The notes under the pieces: generated by a model | Databases searched by the model: none | The model's input: only the letters and a program-made list of their open reading frames with translations | Told to the model about the DNA's origin: nothing | Shown here: positions 1 through 7,770 of the stretch, one piece after another | How the letters are laid out: every line of letters begins with the position of its first letter | How positions within the stretch are numbered: position 1 is the first letter of the stretch | Position numbers and translations under genes: made by a program | Assembly (NCBI RefSeq): GCF_015356825.1 | Contig: NZ_JAACYW010000050.1 | Coordinates: forward strand, 1 to 53,666 | DNA: 53,666 nucleotides | Reading direction: 5' to 3' | From: Catenulispora rubra | GTDB taxonomy: Bacteria > Actinomycetota > Actinomycetes > Streptomycetales > Catenulisporaceae

Positions 1-748
1 GGGCCACGCCGGGGATGACGGTGATGCCCAGGCCGGCTGCGACCAGGCCGAGGCGGGTCGACCAGCTGCGCGAGGTGTGGGCGATGAGCGGTTCCGGCAG
101 GGTCGGCCACGCGCCGAACTGCGGTTCGCCCGGCGTGCCCGCTCCGGCGATCCAGTGCTCCTGGGCCAGATCCGCCGCGGTGACGTCGGCGCGGTCGGCG
201 AGGCGGTGGGTGTCCTTGACGGCCACCATCAGGCCGCTGTGCCGCAGTGTGGTCTGCCGGAGTCGGCTGAGGTCGTAGTCCGGCAGGCCGTGTCCGACGC
301 CGATGACGGCCACATCCAGCCGGCCCGCACGCAGGCGCCGGAGCAGGGCGGGCGTCGAGGCCTCCTCCAGGACGACGGCCAGGCCCGGATGGCCCGAGGT
401 GATCTGCGCCATCGCTCGTGGGACCAGCGCCATGGCGGCGGTGGGGTAGGCGCCGATCGTGAGCCGGCCGGCGAGCCGGTCACGCAGGCCCGCCAGCTCC
501 ACCTCGGTGGCGGCCAGGTCGGCCAGGATCTCCGTCGCACGCCGTAGGACCACCTGGCCTGCCGGGGTCAGCGCCACGCCCCGGCGGCTGCGCTCGAAGA
601 TCACGGCCCCGGCTGCCGCTTCCATCGCGGCGATCTGGCGGGACACGGCGGACTGCGTGTAGCCCATTGTTTCGGCTGCTCTGGTAAACGATCCCGTTTC
701 GGCGACCTGCTGCACGATGCGCAGGCCGGTCAGCGTGAATTCGGCCAC
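1..748 (-). CDS. LysR-family transcriptional regulator, C-terminus cut by window edge
   Basis: Reading the minus strand from a GTG at 748 gives an uninterrupted frame to the window edge, about 249 of the usual 290-310 residues. The first 60 residues form the LysR winged helix (LRIVQQVAETGSFTRAAETM, then YTQSAVSRQIAAME and LTPAG), followed by the long linker helix and a periplasmic-binding-like effector domain (LTIGAYPTAAMALVPRAM; LDVAVIGVG). The family binds DNA as tetramers and responds to a small effector. It is divergently arranged with the SnoaL-like gene at 836, the classical layout for a LysR regulator and its target. The start could be further upstream; GTG 748 gives the best family length. 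The effector is unknown. Confidence 0.9.
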   Translation of the reverse strand, partial: MAEFTLTGLRIVQQVAETGSFTRAAETMGYTQSAVSRQIAAMEAAAGAVIFERSRRGVALTPAGQVVLRRATEILADLAATEVELAGLRDRLAGRLTIGAYPTAAMALVPRAMAQITSGHPGLAVVLEEASTPALLRRLRAGRLDVAVIGVGHGLPDYDLSRLRQTTLRHSGLMVAVKDTHRLADRADVTAADLAQEHWIAGAGTPGEPQFGAWPTLPEPLIAHTSRSWSTRLGLVAAGLGITVIPGVA

Positions 749-760
749 GGGTCGACCGTA

Positions 761-779
761 GCATGCGTTTTCATCATGC
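761..779. promoter_or_regulatory. Possible LysR operator dyad GCATG-N9-CATGC
   Basis: A perfect 5-bp inverted repeat with a 9-bp spacer lies between the divergent LysR and SnoaL-like genes, just upstream of the LysR start. A further GCATGCATG stands at 806-814. The spacing fits a LysR-type box; the assignment is inferred from position only. Confidence 0.4.
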
Positions 780-835
780 ATCTGGTGCGAAACCATCGTT
801 TGACCGCATGCATGGCGGCGGGCAGGCTGGATGGC

Positions 836-1285
836 ATGACCCAGCAATTCACTCGTGAAGAACTCATAGCGCGTCTGGTCAGGGCCGGTGAGCTGGAGGT
901 GTCCGGCGAGGACCCGGCCGAGACCGCGACCTACTTCGACCCGGAGCGGTTCCGCTTCCACGGGCCGGACGGCTTCGACTCCGACTTCGCCGGTCTCACC
1001 GACTACTTCGATGCGGTGTGTGCCGCCTTCGACGACCGGTCGATCCGGCGGGGGATCGTGGTGGCCGAAGACGGCTACCTGGCCTGCCAGACGTGGATCG
1101 AGGGCACGTTCGTCCGCGAGTTCACCCATTCACCGGTCGGCCCGCTGCCGCCCAACGGTGGACGCGTCGTGTTCGACCTCATCAACATCTTCCGGTTCGA
1201 TGACCAAGGACGCATCGTCGAAGAGTGGGTCCGCGTCGACAACCGCGGTGTCCTGCGCCAGATGGGCGTCGACCAGGCGGCATAG
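836..1285 (+). CDS. SnoaL-like / NTF2-fold protein
   Basis: The protein has 149 residues when started at ATG 836; an in-frame start at 776 would put the coding sequence over the intergenic dyad and is less likely. The composition is typical of the NTF2-fold SnoaL family: an N-terminal helix (FTREELIARLVRAGELEVSG), a DFAGLTDYFDAVCAAFDDRS segment and a final strand ending in INIFRFDDQGRIVEEWVRVD, where ester-cyclase-like members carry the pocket-lining acidic residue. Such proteins act as small cyclases, isomerases or binding proteins. Nothing shows the substrate. It is probably the target of the divergent LysR regulator. Confidence 0.8.
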   Translation: MTQQFTREELIARLVRAGELEVSGEDPAETATYFDPERFRFHGPDGFDSDFAGLTDYFDAVCAAFDDRSIRRGIVVAEDGYLACQTWIEGTFVREFTHSPVGPLPPNGGRVVFDLINIFRFDDQGRIVEEWVRVDNRGVLRQMGVDQAA

Positions 1286-1647
1286 ATCACGCCGCGGCCA
1301 AGCAGGTGGAATGTGAAACGTGCCCTCGGATGTGGTCCGGGGGCACGCTGGCACGCGATGAGCGAGGCGTGGTAGTGCTCTACCTCGCCGGCGTGGAGCT
1401 GCCCACGCCGCCTCGGGCCGGGTGCTGGTCGAGGCCGGGCCGCTGCGACATGTGGACTCCTCCCAGGCCGGGAAGGGGCGACCCGATCCGTCGTAGCGGC
1501 ACAGGGACGCCGCCGCGACACGCGGCGGATGCTGCTTTCCCGTAAAACCGGTTGAGCTCCGCCGTGGCACAAGCAGAGTCACAGGAGCAGCATGGGTACC
1601 AACGCGGCGATCCACGCCGGTGTGAGCGCAGAGGGAGTGGAGGCGTC
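1286..1647. other. Non-coding stretch between SnoaL-like gene and small protein
   Basis: No reading frame here has convincing composition or family resemblance. The only structure I see is the hairpin at 1320-1346. Confidence 0.5.
1320..1346 (+). terminator. Hairpin after SnoaL-like gene
   Basis: GTGCCC at 1320-1325 pairs with GGGCAC at 1341-1346, 35 bp after the stop codon. There is no U-tract, as is common for actinomycete terminators. Confidence 0.4.
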
Positions 1648-1866
1648 ATGTCGGCGTTGGACGATAAATTAGAGAAGGACGCGGTCGACTCGGTGACGGC
1701 GCGCCTCGCCGCAGTCTTCGGCGACGTCCCCCGGGACGGTCTGGAGACCTCGGTCCGGCGTGCCTACCACAACTTCGACAGCAGCCGGGTTCGCACCTAC
1801 GTGCCGTTGCTGGTCGAGCACGCGGTGCGCGACGAACTCGGGGGCCGCCCATCGACGACGACGTGA
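1648..1866 (+). CDS. Small three-helix-bundle dimerization-type protein
   Basis: The protein has 72 residues from ATG 1648, preceded by a GGAG at 1639-1642. The sequence (DAVDSVTARLAAVFGDVP, then VRRAYHNFDSSRVRTYVPLL, VEHAVRDEL) matches the short helical proteins common in actinobacteria annotated as three-helix bundle dimerization domain proteins, which have the pattern Y-x2-F-x3-RVR-x-YVP-x-LVE. Their function is not established. It lies just upstream of a recombinase scrap, so it may be cargo of a decayed element. Confidence 0.7.
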   Translation: MSALDDKLEKDAVDSVTARLAAVFGDVPRDGLETSVRRAYHNFDSSRVRTYVPLLVEHAVRDELGGRPSTTT

Positions 1867-2338
1867 GTCCTGCCTGTCCGGTGCGCGACTATCGTCGCGC
1901 GCCGGCGAGAAGGACCGCCGTCGTCGGCGCCTCGTCTCCGACCAATATGGAGACCACAGCGCCAAGGCTGGTTCGATTGCCGGGCGGCGCTTCGCCTGCA
2001 CGAGCGGCCGCGCGGCTGACCGACGCGCGCGGGAGCTTCGCGCCGGTCACCCCGGCGGCGATCGTGAAGTTCACCCGTGCTCCGGCTACGTGTTCACCGA
2101 CGCGGCCGAGGCCACTGGGCTGCCGCCGGTGCGGCTCCACGACCTGCGCCGCGGCGCGGCGTGGCTGGAACCCGGCGGTGGGGGCAGATCTGAAGTCGGA
2201 CTCCGACTGACGCGCGGGTAGCCCGTCTGGAGTCCGCAACGCCGGGATCTTCCAGGCGAGTAGATCATGCCGCGGCCGCGGACGCGTGAGCATTGGAATC
2301 AAAATACGGAGATGGGGCTTCCACCTGCGGTTGGGATC
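1867..2338. other. Degenerate intergenic region with recombinase scrap
   Basis: There is no intact gene. The only recognisable coding trace is the tyrosine-recombinase fragment at 2084-2210; the rest, including 2211-2338, shows nothing I can assign. Confidence 0.5.
2084..2210 (+). pseudogene. Frameshifted fragment of a tyrosine recombinase/integrase
   Basis: The frame from 2084 reads GYVFTDAAEATGLPPVRLHD followed by LRRGAAWL. This matches the catalytic HxLR box of actinomycete phage-type integrases, usually GLPPIRLHDLRHGAA. About codon 27 the frame shifts: the next frame reads AVGADLKSDSD and stops at 2210, matching the following integrase segment (normally AAGVDLKTVS). The second His of LRHG is Arg here, and the segment between VFT and the GLPP motif is shortened. 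The N-terminus and the active-site Tyr region are absent. It is a dead remnant, and its presence supports past integration in this part of the window. Confidence 0.65.
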
Positions 2339-2947
2339 CTACCCGAGGAGCTGGTGGACGAAGTTGTCGGCCAGCCAGGCTTCGTAGCGGTCGGGGCTCC
2401 AGCCGCGTTCCAGGACGAGGCTGTGGTAGATCTCGGGCAGCACCAGGGTGATGTAGACGTCGAGGGCGTCGTCGACGGTCGTGCCGGGTGCCAGGTGCGG
2501 GGCGATGGCTTCGATGTGGCGGCGGAACCCCCGTTCGCGGCTGGCCATGATGCGGCGCAGTTCTTCGGCGATCTCGGGGTCGACACGGACGGCTTCCGTC
2601 GTGACGGTCATGACGTCGTACATGGCCTCGAACTGCTCTCGCTGCAATCCCGCCAGTCGGCGCAGCCCCCGAGCCGGGTCCGGGTCGTCGCGGGCCTGTT
2701 CGTGTTGGCGGCTGACGTTCAGGGTCGCGACGACCCGCTTGAGGATGTCCTTCAGGATCGCTGCTTTGTTCCCGAACGCCGAGTAGATGGTCGGCACGGG
2801 GATGTCCGCGGTTTCGGCGATCGCGGTGATCGTGGTCGCGACGTATCCGCGTTCGGCGAACAGGGCCCGGGCGGCCTCGGCGATCTGCTGCTTGGTGGCG
2901 AGGGCCTGGCGTTGGCGGTGAGTCGGGCCTTCTCTGTTGACAACCAC
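2339..2947 (-). CDS. TetR/AcrR-family transcriptional regulator
   Basis: The protein has 202 residues, the usual TetR length. The N-terminal helix-turn-helix is clear: TKQQIAEAARALFAERGYVA, TTITAIAETADIPVPTIYSA, FGNKAAIL. The C-terminal ligand domain (residues about 75-200) is all-helical and its ligand cannot be predicted. It is divergent from the kinase-like gene at 3005 with only 57 bp between the starts, and that gap carries two perfect palindromes, so it most likely represses itself and the kinase gene. Confidence 0.92.
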   Translation of the reverse strand: MVVNREGPTHRQRQALATKQQIAEAARALFAERGYVATTITAIAETADIPVPTIYSAFGNKAAILKDILKRVVATLNVSRQHEQARDDPDPARGLRRLAGLQREQFEAMYDVMTVTTEAVRVDPEIAEELRRIMASRERGFRRHIEAIAPHLAPGTTVDDALDVYITLVLPEIYHSLVLERGWSPDRYEAWLADNFVHQLLG

Positions 2948-2965
2948 GTCGTCACGGTATCACTC

Positions 2966-2987
2966 TATGAATCATAGTAGCACTATG
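2966..2987. promoter_or_regulatory. Double palindromic operator between TetR gene and kinase gene
   Basis: Two perfect palindromes lie side by side and share four bases: TATGA-A-TCATA at 2966-2976 and CATAGT-AGC-ACTATG at 2973-2987. They are AT-rich in a GC-rich background and sit 18 bp before the kinase start and 19 bp before the tetR start. This is the expected arrangement for a TetR-family operator. Confidence 0.7.
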
Positions 2988-3004
2988 ATGAAGGGAGTGA
3001 GGCT

Positions 3005-4213
3005 ATGGGAACCGTGCCGGTGATCACCGTGACTGGCGCCACTCACATCGGGCGGGCCGCGCCGGTCGCCGAGCGGCTGGCCGCCATCGGCCGTGCGGTC
3101 GCCGGCCGCGACGATCTGGTGCTGCGGTCCGTGACGTACACGGCGGTGGACTACCCCACGCACACCATCGCCACCGAAGCCCTCACCCGGGCCCGCCTGG
3201 AGCTGGCCGCCCCGGACGGGGCCCGAGTGGAGGCCCGGCTGTTCGTCAAGGAGCTGCGATCCGCCGAGAACTGGCCGATGCTCGGCGTCGTTCCCCCGGA
3301 GCTGCGCGCCGACTTCGTCGACGGCTTCCCGTGGCGGCTGGAGATCGCCGCCTACACCGGCCCGCTCCGCGAGCAGATGCCGACTGGAATGCGCCTGCCG
3401 GAGCTGTACGCCGTGGACGAACTCGGCCCGGGCCGGGCGGCGATGTGGCTGGAGGACGTGGACCAGCCTGAGGTCCTGGAGTGGGACACCGCCCGATTCG
3501 CCCGCGCCGCGTACCTGCTCGGCCGGATGTCCGCGCGCCGGCGTCATGGCGAAGTCGCCCCGATCCTCGCGGCGGCCGCGCGTTTCGCCGAACCGGATTC
3601 CACGTTGCGCTACCTGGTGGCCGGACGGATCAGGAACATGTTCATCCCGGCGATCGTCGGGGACGACCTGTGGGCCCACCCGGTCACCGCCGCCGCGCTG
3701 GCCGCCGTCCGGGATCCCGGGCTCATCGCCGACCTGCGCGAATGGACGACTCGGCTGGACCGGCTGCTGGCGTACTCGGACACCCTGCCCATGACCTACG
3801 CGCACGGCGACGCCAGTCCCCAGAACCTGCTGGTCTCCGCCGACGACCCCGACGGATTCGTCGCCATCGACTTCGGCCTGGACTGTCCGCTGCCGGTCGG
3901 CCACGACCTGGGCCAGTTGCTGGTAGGGCTCTGCCATGCCGGGATCCTGGCCGCCGACCGGCTGCCGGTGATCTCCTCGATCATCCTCGCCGCCCACGCC
4001 GACGGACTGGCCGCGGAGGGCCACGACGCGACGAGAGACCAGATTCGCGGCGGCTACCTCTCCGGGCTCGTCCTGCGCTCGGCCTTCAGCGCGATCCCGC
4101 TGGAAACACTGGCTGGTCCGCCCACCGACGAACTGGTCGCGTTCTGGACCGAACGGCTGCGGATGACGCGTGTGCTCCTGGACCTGGCAGACGAGGGGCT
4201 CCGGCTGCCGTGA
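3005..4213 (+). CDS. Aminoglycoside-phosphotransferase-fold kinase
   Basis: The protein has 402 residues. The C-terminal half shows the APH/choline-kinase catalytic signature: HGDASPQNLL (residues 267-276, with the catalytic Asp and Mg-binding Asn) and AIDFG (287-291, second Mg-binding Asp). The N-terminal lobe (residues 35-155) holds strands with LFVKEL (79-84), probably carrying the ATP-binding Lys, and ends in AAMWLEDVD, the lobe hinge. Family members phosphorylate small alcohols, sugars or antibiotics; the substrate cannot be told. The gene is controlled by the divergent TetR protein, which suggests induction by an incoming compound. The downstream secreted-protein gene starts 97 bp later and may be a separate unit. 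Confidence 0.82.
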   Translation: MGTVPVITVTGATHIGRAAPVAERLAAIGRAVAGRDDLVLRSVTYTAVDYPTHTIATEALTRARLELAAPDGARVEARLFVKELRSAENWPMLGVVPPELRADFVDGFPWRLEIAAYTGPLREQMPTGMRLPELYAVDELGPGRAAMWLEDVDQPEVLEWDTARFARAAYLLGRMSARRRHGEVAPILAAAARFAEPDSTLRYLVAGRIRNMFIPAIVGDDLWAHPVTAAALAAVRDPGLIADLREWTTRLDRLLAYSDTLPMTYAHGDASPQNLLVSADDPDGFVAIDFGLDCPLPVGHDLGQLLVGLCHAGILAADRLPVISSIILAAHADGLAAEGHDATRDQIRGGYLSGLVLRSAFSAIPLETLAGPPTDELVAFWTERLRMTRVLLDLADEGLRLP

Positions 4214-4309
4214 ACCACTGCCATGAACGACCGCTATGAACAACCGCATGAACCACAGCACACAGCACACGGCACGAACCAAGCGCACGACCAATCATCA
4301 GGGGGTTCC

Positions 4310-6238
4310 ATGTTCCGCACAGCTGGCGCAGCTTTCCTCGGCGCCGTCACCGCTGTCGTGGCGACCGGTGTGTTCGTCGCACCCGCTCACGCGACAGCCC
4401 AGGGCGACAACGGGTTCATCGTCTTCCAGACTCCGGTCGACAACCACTTCCACATCGCGCTGGCCCACGCCGACGGCAGCGGCTACCACGTCCTGAACGT
4501 GAACGGGCCGGGCATGGCGCTGCCGCCGATCCTGGTCCAGCCGGCCATGTCACCGGACGGCAGCCGGATCGCCTTCGCCGAGAGCGGCGGCTCGAACGCC
4601 GTGTGGACCGCGCACGCCGACGGCACACACGTGGTCCGGATCACCGCGCCGCCGCCGTCGGGCTCCGACAGCCAGCCGGCCTGGTCACCGGACGGCACCA
4701 AGGTCTACTTCACCCGCGTCGCGAGCGCACCGGCGTCGTCGCAGATCTTCTCCGCCTACGCCGACGGCAGCGGCGGCACCGCGTCGCTGTCCGGTGCCCC
4801 GACGGGATTCCTCGACAGCGCCCCGGACGCCGCCGCCAACGGCGACGTCGCCTTCGCCCGCTCGGACGGCCCGAGCCCGGGGGTGTACGTGCGCTCGGCG
4901 AACGGCACGACGAATCTGTTCGCGGCCAACGGCAACCATCCCTCCTACAGCCCGTCGGGCACGCTGCTCGCCTACGACGCGCCGGTGGTCTTCGCGGGCG
5001 TCGGCATCTACTACAAGCCCACCAACGGCGGCTCGGAGACCTTCCTCAACGGCACCGGGTTCGGCTCGCACCCGTCCTGGTCCCCGGACGGCTTCAAGAT
5101 CGCCTACCAGGTCTCGCCCGCGAACGCCGGGATCCACCTGCAGACCGTGGACGTCAACAGCGACACGGTCACAGGCGTGAAAACCGGCGTGCCGGTCGGC
5201 CAGTCCGAGTCCGCCCCGTCCTGGCAGCCGATGCGCAACGCCACCGTCGACCGGGTCGGCGGCAACGACCGGATCGACACCGCGGTCGCGACCTCCCGCC
5301 TCGGCTACGACGCCGCCGGCTCCGGCGGACGCCAGGCCGGCGGCGCGGTCCTGACCCGCAGCGACAGCTTCGCCGATGCCCTGGCCGGCAGCGCGCTGGC
5401 CGCCAAGACACACTCGCCGCTGCTGCTCACCGGCACCGGCGCGCTCGACCCGCGGGTCGCCGCCGAGCTGAAGCGGGTCCTGACGCCGGGCAGCCAGGTG
5501 ACCCTGCTGGGCGGTGAAGACGTACTGTCGGCGAACACTGCGAACCAAGTCCGAGCCCTCGGATTCAGCACACGGCGGCTGGCCGGCCCGGACCGCTACG
5601 CCACCGCGACCGCCATCGCCGACGCCATCACCCAGAGTCCTACCCGGATCCTGGTCGCCACCGGCAACAACTTCCCCGACGCCCTCGCGGCCGGCGCCGC
5701 GACCGGCACCAGCGCGATCGCCGGCAAGAGCACCGTCGTCCTCCTGTCGAACGACCGCGTGCTGCCCCCGGCGACCGCGGCCTACCTGGCCGCGCACGTC
5801 ACGAGCAACACCGAGCTCTACGGCATCGGCGACCAGGGGGTGGCCGCGCTGCGCACGGCCTTCTCAGCCAGCCGCGTCGGCGCGGTCGCCGGCCCGGACC
5901 GCTACGCCACGGCCGCGGCCGTCGCCCGCACCTTCTTCACCGGCCCGACCACACCGCACACCATCGGCCTGGCGGTCGGCGGCAACTGGCCGGACGCCCT
6001 GGCCGGCGGCGCCCTGCTCGGTGCGCACACCGGACCGCTCCTGCTGGCCGCCGGCCCGAGCCTGCCCGGCGTCGAGGGCGACTACACGGCGCCGACCGCG
6101 CCGGCGGTGGACGAGGTCCTGGTGTTCGGCGGGACCGACGTGGTCCCGGACGCAGCAGCGTTCGCGGTGAGCGACCTGGTCTCGGTGCCCGGGCACCGGA
6201 GCTACTTCATCAACCGGACGGCGCCGCTCCTGCCGTAA
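4310..6238 (+). CDS. Secreted beta-propeller protein with three CWB2 cell-wall-binding repeats
   Basis: Start ATG 4310 is chosen because a GGGGG ribosome-binding site precedes it and a signal peptide follows directly (AFLGAVTAVVATGVFVAPAHA, then ATAQ), giving 642 residues. Residues about 40-310 contain PD40/WD40-like repeats (MSPDGSRIAFAES, WSPDGTKVYFTR, YSPSGTLLAYD, WSPDGFKIAYQ). Residues about 312-630 contain three cell wall binding repeat 2 modules (VDRVGGNDRIDTAVATSR; LAGPDRYATATAIADAI; VAGPDRYATAAAVARTFF), each with the FPDALA-like strand. In Gram-positives CWB2 modules anchor proteins to wall glycopolymers. Secreted and wall-bound is therefore likely; the propeller ligand is unknown. 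Confidence 0.88.
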   Translation: MFRTAGAAFLGAVTAVVATGVFVAPAHATAQGDNGFIVFQTPVDNHFHIALAHADGSGYHVLNVNGPGMALPPILVQPAMSPDGSRIAFAESGGSNAVWTAHADGTHVVRITAPPPSGSDSQPAWSPDGTKVYFTRVASAPASSQIFSAYADGSGGTASLSGAPTGFLDSAPDAAANGDVAFARSDGPSPGVYVRSANGTTNLFAANGNHPSYSPSGTLLAYDAPVVFAGVGIYYKPTNGGSETFLNGTGFGSHPSWSPDGFKIAYQVSPANAGIHLQTVDVNSDTVTGVKTGVPVGQSESAPSWQPMRNATVDRVGGNDRIDTAVATSRLGYDAAGSGGRQAGGAVLTRSDSFADALAGSALAAKTHSPLLLTGTGALDPRVAAELKRVLTPGSQVTLLGGEDVLSANTANQVRALGFSTRRLAGPDRYATATAIADAITQSPTRILVATGNNFPDALAAGAATGTSAIAGKSTVVLLSNDRVLPPATAAYLAAHVTSNTELYGIGDQGVAALRTAFSASRVGAVAGPDRYATAAAVARTFFTGPTTPHTIGLAVGGNWPDALAGGALLGAHTGPLLLAAGPSLPGVEGDYTAPTAPAVDEVLVFGGTDVVPDAAAFAVSDLVSVPGHRSYFINRTAPLLP

Positions 6239-6274
6239 TACACAACGGCGCGTTCAGCTGGAGTCGATCGACCA

Positions 6275-6343
6275 GCGGATCGCAATCCGCAGGAACGGGC
6301 AGCGGAACGGCGAGAACGGGGGTCAGCGGATCGAAGTCCGCTG
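6275..6343. repeat. Two related small hairpins (GCGGAT motif)
   Basis: GCGGAT-CGCA-ATCCGC at 6275-6290 and CAGCGGA-TCGAAG-TCCGCTG at 6324-6343 are both perfect stems built on the same core. The core recurs near 6474 and 6535 and around 6590. They could be part of the 3' end of the wall-binding-protein transcript. Confidence 0.45.
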
Positions 6344-6401
6344 GGTCGGGGTCGTGCTGACGAGTCGGCGAAAGGTTCCGACGCTTCAAGTGCAAAAGCG
6401 T

Positions 6402-6436
6402 GAAACCCTAGCTCACGATAGGTGAGCTAGGGTTTC
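6402..6436. terminator. Perfect 15-bp hairpin terminator
   Basis: Positions 6402-6416 (GAAACCCTAGCTCAC) pair perfectly with 6422-6436 around a 5-nt loop GATAG. The arms end in AAA/TTT. It lies between the plus-strand wall-binding gene and the minus-strand secreted protein gene and can serve both directions. Confidence 0.8.
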
Positions 6437-6440
6437 GCTG

Positions 6441-6486
6441 CGGGTGTGCCGCCGGGGATTTGGAGCCCGAACCCGCGGATTAAGAG
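6441..6486 (-). repeat. Left copy of tRNA 3'-half direct repeat (att-like)
   Basis: This 46-bp stretch is identical at 40 positions to 7813-7858, same orientation. Read on the minus strand it resembles the 3' half of an actinomycete tRNA-Lys(CTT): CTCTTAATCC anticodon loop, then CGCGGGTTCGGG and the acceptor strand GGCGGCACA. The T-loop is mutated (TCCAAAT), and no 5' half is present, so it is not a functional tRNA. Confidence 0.6.
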
Positions 6487-6821
6487 GAGAACTTTCGAAG
6501 TCCGCTGGTAGGGGCACCGGCAGTCTGTTGATAGCGGATCGGGGTGGTCCGGGGTGGTCCAGGGTGGATGGAACCTCTGGGCAGCGGATTTGTGAGCCAC
6601 TGCCCATGAGACGGCGTTCGGACCTGGGTGATCTGTGCCCCCTGCCTATCTGGGATTCGGTGTCGTGTTCGTTGAGACTTGTGGGTCGCCGCTCGCCTTG
6701 TGCGTTGGTGCGGCTTGTTCGTCCGGGCGAGATCAGGCGGCTTTCAGTGGTTGGTCTTCCAGGCTGTGCTCGCTATGGGCGAGAACACCTTTGCTGTCGT
6801 CGTGGCGCCGGACCCGGGGCT

Positions 6822-7529
6822 TCACTCGTAGCAGGCGTAATAGTGCCCGGTTGAGTAGTTGCTGCCGTCGTTGGCGTTGCTGCTGTCCAGCGTCACATTC
6901 TGGCCCGAGCCGGGCAGCTCGATGACGGTGACTCCGCCCACGGCGAAGGCCCAGACGTCGTAGACGGAGCTGGGGTTCGATGCGCACTGGGAATTGATGG
7001 AGGTGTAGTCCATCGTTCCGGTCTGGGCGCTCAGCCCGGCTACCGGACAGGCGCCGTACTGGTGACCGCAGATGTTGTTTTGAGTTACGTCGACACCATT
7101 CACCGCATCGGCCATTTCCACTCTCTCGGAGATGTTCGCACACTGCACTTTGACATTCGAGCTGTTCTCGCAGAGGAGAACAGCCTGCGCGTTCACGCCG
7201 TAGGGCAGAGCGGCGCCGGGGCCACCGACGATGATTACGGTGAGGTTCACGCACACCACAGCTTGGTTGCCGTACTGGTCTTTGCCGATGACCTTGCACG
7301 AGTGCGCCTGGTTCTCGCTCGGGGCGATGGCATACAGGATCGGAAGGCTACTGGCCCCGTTGCCGCCGCCGGCGTTGGCAGGCGGCAGCCCGTGGGCTGA
7401 GCCGACGGCGTAGTGGGCCGGGATTCCGCCGGTTCCGCTAGCCGCGCCGGCGGTCGGGATCCCGAGCGTGGCGGTGAGGGCGAGGCCGGTCAGCAGGGCG
7501 GCCGTGCGCAGACGCGGGCGCGTGGTCAT
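6822..7529 (-). CDS. Secreted Cys-rich protein of unknown function (copy A)
   Basis: The protein has 235 residues from ATG 7529, preceded by GGGGAAAGACTCC. It has a signal peptide (RTAALLTGLALTATLGIPTA, AGA-A) and about 205 mature residues. Eight Cys are spread over the mature part: HSCKVIG, VVCVNL, LLCENS, VQCANIS, ICGHQYGACPVA, SQCASNP and a terminal YYACYE. The number and spacing suggest four disulfides. It is a clear paralogue of the gene at 24447-25049 (shared DQYGNQAVVCV, GHxxGACPV, VIELPxSGxNVTL, GHYY). I recognise no family. Copy A carries an extra Gly/Ala-rich segment after the signal peptide. It is flanked by tRNA-derived repeats. Confidence 0.85.
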   Translation of the reverse strand: MTTRPRLRTAALLTGLALTATLGIPTAGAASGTGGIPAHYAVGSAHGLPPANAGGGNGASSLPILYAIAPSENQAHSCKVIGKDQYGNQAVVCVNLTVIIVGGPGAALPYGVNAQAVLLCENSSNVKVQCANISERVEMADAVNGVDVTQNNICGHQYGACPVAGLSAQTGTMDYTSINSQCASNPSSVYDVWAFAVGGVTVIELPGSGQNVTLDSSNANDGSNYSTGHYYACYE

Positions 7530-7770
7530 GGAGTCTTTCCCCTTTCGGCGCATCCCCGGCAGGGGACGCCAGCGGTGGTCGTGGTCGGGTTCTACTGCCG
7601 TGGCCGGGCCGCACGTCGGCCTTTGCCGTTGGCGGCGGCACGCGACGGGATGGGATCGAAATAGGGGTCCCGCTGTGCGCCCGGAGTGGAACCGCATTTC
7701 AGTGCGGGATCAGCGTGGCATCCCACGCCGCTCCGGTTCGGCCAGTAGACCAAGCGTCAAGGAATCGGCG
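7530..7770 (-). promoter_or_regulatory. Conserved promoter/leader of secreted protein copy A
   Basis: This upstream block is nearly identical to that of copy B (25050-25222) apart from an extra segment of about 60 bp (about 7610-7680). Conserved elements, read on the minus strand: a TTGACG at 7760-7755 that could be a -35 box, a small CCGCA/TGCGG hairpin (7692-7707), and a leader hairpin GCGTCCCC-TGCC-GGGGATGC (7550-7569) whose near end is 21 nt from the start codon. The stem is perfect in copy B and has one G-T wobble here. Confidence 0.55.

Larger units (their letters stand above)
6239..6821. other. 583-bp intergenic region with hairpins and att-like repeat
   Basis: No coding frame is convincing. 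It contains two small hairpins (6275-6290, 6324-6343), a strong terminator (6402-6436), a tRNA-derived repeat (6441-6486) and several loose copies of GCGGAT. From about 6490 to 6821 I see nothing assignable beyond further GCGGAT copies. Confidence 0.5.

Noticed and set aside
1225..1545. Plus-strand reading frame after the SnoaL-like gene
   Set aside because: It overlaps the known gene end, has no ribosome-binding site and no protein-like composition.
2972..4294. Long minus-strand frame of 440 codons over the kinase gene
   Set aside because: It is the antisense of a clear APH-fold gene; composition is Gly/Arg/Gln/His-rich and has no family features.
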